A stretch of 64,000 nucleotides of DNA from F-183 sp964627455 (GTDB lineage: Bacteria; Acidobacteriota; Terriglobia; Bryobacterales; Bryobacteraceae), in NCBI GenBank assembly GCA_964627455.1, contig CAZVKC010000029.1, positions 27,817 through 91,816 on the forward strand, in the 5' to 3' direction. Below are positions 61,347-64,000 of the stretch, one piece after another; position 1 is the stretch's first letter; the number at the start of each line of letters is the position of its first letter. The notes beneath the pieces were generated by a model, which saw only the letters and a list, made by a program, of their open reading frames with translations, did not search any database and was not told the origin of the DNA. Position numbers and translations under genes: made by a program.

Positions 61347-62638
61347 CGCGATTCCGCGAGCCGGGCGTTCGGGACGCGCTCGGCAGCCGGATCGGCGAGT
61401 TCCTTCTGCGGATGGTAGCGATCCCACACGGCCTTGATGCCGTACCAGGCGCATCCCAGCGCGACGGCCAACACCGCGTTCGTGACGAGGACACCGACAG
61501 CCGTGGTGAGAAACGCCACGGCGTCCACACGGCGCATCTTCGGCAAACGCCGCCACGCGGACCAATCCAACAGACAGAAGCCCATCCATGCGGTCACGCC
61601 GGCAAGCGCGGGCATCGGGATGTGGCTCACGATGTCGCCGCCGAGCCAGATCAATAACACGAGGAACACGGCGTGGATCAGGTTCGACATGCGCGTCGTG
61701 CCGCCGCAACGAACGTTGGCGACGGAACGAGCCGGAATGCCGACACTCACCGGCGCGCCGAAGATTCCGGCAATGATGTTCGCGATGCCATAGGCGCCGA
61801 GTTCCGCGTCCGAATCGGCGGCTTTGCCATGCTTGTGGCGTCCACGGAAGTGCTCAACGACACGAGCGGTCAGCAGTACGTAGACCGCGACCACGAACGC
61901 GAGTCCGAAGCCCGACAACAGAATGTCGCGGACCTCCACCGGCGACCAGCTAAAGCCAGCCAGCGGCGGAACCTCGAGAGGCAGGGTCCCAACTTCCTTC
62001 TCGTGCATACCGAAGCTTTGTGAGATCGCCAGAGCGACGCCAACCGCGACGAGCGGACCGGGAAACTTCTTCCAGTACATCGCCAGCAACTGGCAGATCG
62101 CGATGACGACCACGCCCAACAGCAAAGGCTGCCACCGGGTTCCGTCGAGGCGGCTGAAGGTCGTGAACATCTGCGTCAGCGGATAGCCGCCGGAACGGCC
62201 GACCACCGGTCCCAGGCCGAACAGCGTATCCAACTGCAGGATGATCATCATCGCGCCGATACCGCAGGAAAAGCCGGTGACGACCGTCTGCGGAACCTTG
62301 GTGATGAAGCGTCCCAGTCGCAGCACGCTGAAGATCATGAGGAAGATCGCGGCAACAATCGAGATCTTGGCGGCGCCGCCGACTCCCTGGCGTTTAACGG
62401 CATCGACGATGAACGGAAGTGTGGGGCTCGCGGTGCCGCCAATCATCACCGCGTTGCGGCCGAGCAGCGCAATGACCGGCGCTGTGGCGATGGAAGTGAA
62501 GAGTCCGAGTACGGGAGGCAGTCCCATCAGGGACGCCATCGAGAGGCCATAGGGCAGGGCGATCAGGGCGGCCATCAGTCCGCCGAACGTGTCACCTGCC
62601 AGTATCTTGGCGTTGTAGTGAAATCGAAACTTTCGCAC
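61343..62638 (-). CDS. SulP-family anion transporter without STAS domain
   Basis: A 431-residue membrane protein with about ten to twelve helices and the SulP opening 'DTFGGLMAALIALPYGLSM'. Most SulP proteins end in a cytoplasmic STAS domain; here the protein stops soon after the last helix, so STAS is absent. Substrates in the family include sulfate, bicarbonate, molybdate and organic anions. Bicarbonate is a possibility, since a dab-type carbon-uptake locus lies in the same window, but they are about 20 kb apart. Confidence 0.88.
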   Translation of the reverse strand: MRKFRFHYNAKILAGDTFGGLMAALIALPYGLSMASLMGLPPVLGLFTSIATAPVIALLGRNAVMIGGTASPTLPFIVDAVKRQGVGGAAKISIVAAIFLMIFSVLRLGRFITKVPQTVVTGFSCGIGAMMIILQLDTLFGLGPVVGRSGGYPLTQMFTTFSRLDGTRWQPLLLGVVVIAICQLLAMYWKKFPGPLVAVGVALAISQSFGMHEKEVGTLPLEVPPLAGFSWSPVEVRDILLSGFGLAFVVAVYVLLTARVVEHFRGRHKHGKAADSDAELGAYGIANIIAGIFGAPVSVGIPARSVANVRCGGTTRMSNLIHAVFLVLLIWLGGDIVSHIPMPALAGVTAWMGFCLLDWSAWRRLPKMRRVDAVAFLTTAVGVLVTNAVLAVALGCAWYGIKAVWDRYHPQKELADPAAERVPNARLAESR

Positions 62639-62697
62639 TGTTCATATACCCGATTGGCGCTCGACAAAGAGCAGTACGACATGGTCTAAAACTGGAA

Positions 62698-62724
62698 GAG
62701 CCGGCGTCGTATTGACGCCGGCTC
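62698..62724 (-). terminator. putative terminator of the aminotransferase gene
   Basis: GAGCCGGCGTC (62698-62708) and GACGCCGGCTC (62714-62724) form an 11-base-pair stem with a 5-base loop, just after the minus-strand gene's stop. On the minus strand a TTTT lies a few bases downstream. It may also end the converging transcript. Confidence 0.6.
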
Positions 62725-62744
62725 GAGAGAAAGACACCCGACAG

Positions 62745-63905
62745 CTACCCCATGATCTTCGTGAAGGCGGCCTTGAACTTCGCCATTTCGTCGGCGGTGC
62801 CGATCGAAACGCGAACGTGAGTCGGCCAGCTCTTCCAGACGCGTCCAACGTAGATCTTCTCGTTGCGCATCTTGGCAGCGAACTCATCGCCAGGCATCCG
62901 GACGTCGATCATGACCTTGTTGCTTTCGGTCGGGGCAAACTTATAGCCCTTCTTCGAAATGAAGGCCAACGTATCTTCGCGGATGTCGCCGATGATCTTG
63001 CGGCGTTCGGGAACCAGGGACTTCACCTTCAACGAAGCATGCGCGCCCACCATGCCGGTGACAGGCAGTGCGCCGGCGGTGTAGGGCTGGATCTTGGCGA
63101 GCAGGTCCGGACGGGCGATCGCCGCACCGGCGCGGAGGCCTGCCATGCCATACAGCTTCGAGAAGGTGCGGAGGATGATGACATCCTTGTCCGCAGCCAC
63201 CCATTCGGCCCCCGAGACTTCCTTCGAGAGGTGAATGTACGCCTCGTCGAGGAGCAGCACGCTGCCGGCCGGCTTGTTCTTGACGAGCCATTCCAGATCG
63301 GCGCGGGCGGTCACGGAACCCGTGGGGTTGTTGGGATTGCAAACGTAGATGAGGCCCGGCGTGGGATGCGCGGCGGCCATCGCTTTCACGTCATGCGCAC
63401 AGTCGGATTTGCGCAGCGGAACGCGGACGACACCTGCGCCGATGAACTTGGCGGCGCGCTCACCGGCTTCGTAGCCGGGATCCGCGATCACGAACGGACG
63501 ATCCTTGGAGGTGAAGGCCATGACGGCCTGGTGCAACGGAGCACTCGAACCGGCCCAAGGCTGGACGTAGTCAGGCTTGACGCCTTCCTGGTCCGCGAGA
63601 GTCTTTGCGAAACCGAAGGTCTCCTCATAAAGGTACCGGCCGCCCTTCTTGATGACGCCGTAAATAGCTTCGGCGGCTTCGGGGCAAGGTCCGAGAGGAT
63701 TCTCGTTCGCGTTGATTTTTACCGCATCGGGCGGCATGTTGGCGACCATGGACAACTGGGCCAGGGCGGCTTCGTTATAAAAGGGGAGAGTTGCGCCTGC
63801 TGTAGCGAGAGCCGCGAAACGGCCAAAGCTACGCCGCGAAAATCCGCGCTTGTTGAGTTCCGACTGCAGAAACTCGCGCTGGTTCGGGGTCAGAGAGTGA
63901 TTCAT
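62745..63905 (-). CDS. Tat-exported class I/II aminotransferase, histidinol-phosphate-aminotransferase-like
   Basis: A 386-residue PLP enzyme. The N-terminus has a twin-arginine signal ('FSRRSFGRFAALATAGATL', about residues 22-40) ending near 'EAALAQ'. The mature part matches HisC-like aminotransferases: the cofactor lysine is Lys250 in 'TFSKLYGMAGLRAG'; 'NPNNPTGSV' and the C-terminal 'HVRVSIGTADE' follow. Cytoplasmic HisC is soluble, so an exported relative probably acts on a different substrate in the periplasm. No other his gene is adjacent. Confidence 0.88.
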   Translation of the reverse strand: MNHSLTPNQREFLQSELNKRGFSRRSFGRFAALATAGATLPFYNEAALAQLSMVANMPPDAVKINANENPLGPCPEAAEAIYGVIKKGGRYLYEETFGFAKTLADQEGVKPDYVQPWAGSSAPLHQAVMAFTSKDRPFVIADPGYEAGERAAKFIGAGVVRVPLRKSDCAHDVKAMAAAHPTPGLIYVCNPNNPTGSVTARADLEWLVKNKPAGSVLLLDEAYIHLSKEVSGAEWVAADKDVIILRTFSKLYGMAGLRAGAAIARPDLLAKIQPYTAGALPVTGMVGAHASLKVKSLVPERRKIIGDIREDTLAFISKKGYKFAPTESNKVMIDVRMPGDEFAAKMRNEKIYVGRVWKSWPTHVRVSIGTADEMAKFKAAFTKIMG

Positions 63906-63940
63906 CTATTCTTCCCTTGGGTACTGCCTGTTAGGACCCA

Positions 63941-63980
63941 GGCTCCTGGGCCGCATTAGTTCAGATGCGACGCAGGAGCC
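63941..63980. other. nested stem-loop upstream of the aminotransferase gene
   Basis: GGCTCCTG (63941-63948) pairs with CAGGAGCC (63973-63980). Between them GCAT (from 63953) pairs with ATGC, forming an inner stem. The structure is in the leader of the aminotransferase transcript or the end of an upstream gene. Its role is unknown. Confidence 0.4.
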
Positions 63981-64000
63981 GGAGTGTTACTCAGTATAGC

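Noticed and set aside
62745..63905. hisC of a histidine operon
   Set aside because: No other his gene is adjacent and the protein has a Tat signal.

Overview
The window is GC-rich bacterial chromosome. It carries about 60 closely packed genes and two 100-base runs of N (40631-40730 and 54536-54635), so it comes from a scaffolded draft assembly. The gene mix suggests an Acidobacteriota genome of the Solibacter/Bryobacter kind: a DUF1501 plus PSD1-type cytochrome pair, a sulfatase, a large PQQ dehydrogenase with c-type haems, a Tat-exported Gfo/Idh/MocA protein, a BlaI/M56 pair, a DUF1254 protein and many 4-base ATGA overlaps. Planctomycetota share some of these families. The taxonomic call is inference; no rRNA gene, tRNA gene or CRISPR array was seen.

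Layout. 1-2761: an envelope cluster with a truncated gene, a B-box/membrane protein, a small membrane protein and a DUF4097 protein. 2778-4135: two orphan genes. 4187-6674: LysR regulator, Gfo/Idh/MocA oxidoreductase and a small membrane protein. 6715-9924: a palindromic operator, blaI, an M56 (BlaR1-like) protease and a secreted protein. The protease and the secreted protein share a 28-29-residue HGV/AGY repeat, and this is the most unusual system in the window. 9921-24666: mostly housekeeping (AlaX-like editing protein, acyl-CoA carboxylase beta subunit, lysS, valS, a MaoC hydratase, prmA, purH) with a few regulators and transporters. 24663-29989: neutral ceramidase, Gfo/Idh/MocA, acyl-CoA synthetase and CoA transferase. 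30048-32623: mdh, a 37-codon membrane peptide with a good terminator, a SET-domain protein, a GNAT enzyme and a membrane protein. 32626-39533: DUF1501, PSD1, sulfatase and esterase, a likely extracellular degradation block. 39566-43899: a dabA/dabB-type inorganic-carbon uptake pair with a divergent LysR gene; dabA is cut by the first N gap.

43918-50759: SDR enzyme, hybrid sensor kinase, then the macromolecular-synthesis genes rpoD and dnaG with a small zinc-ribbon gene. 50829-54133: HDOD protein, 5'-nucleotidase-like HAD enzyme, FG-GAP protein and enoyl-CoA hydratase. 54224-57200: an EF-hand / ApbE-DUF2271 / PepSY-type membrane-protein operon, cut by the second gap, which looks like an exported flavin or metal redox module. 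57228-63905: PQQ dehydrogenase, an unfamiliar protein with a nucleotidyltransferase-like signature and a beta-helix-like tail, a SulP transporter without a STAS domain, and a histidinol-phosphate-aminotransferase-like enzyme with a twin-arginine signal.

Strands alternate often and genes abut or overlap, so most regulation must lie in very short intergenic spaces. Function calls rest on motifs and family knowledge read by eye; no database search was run.
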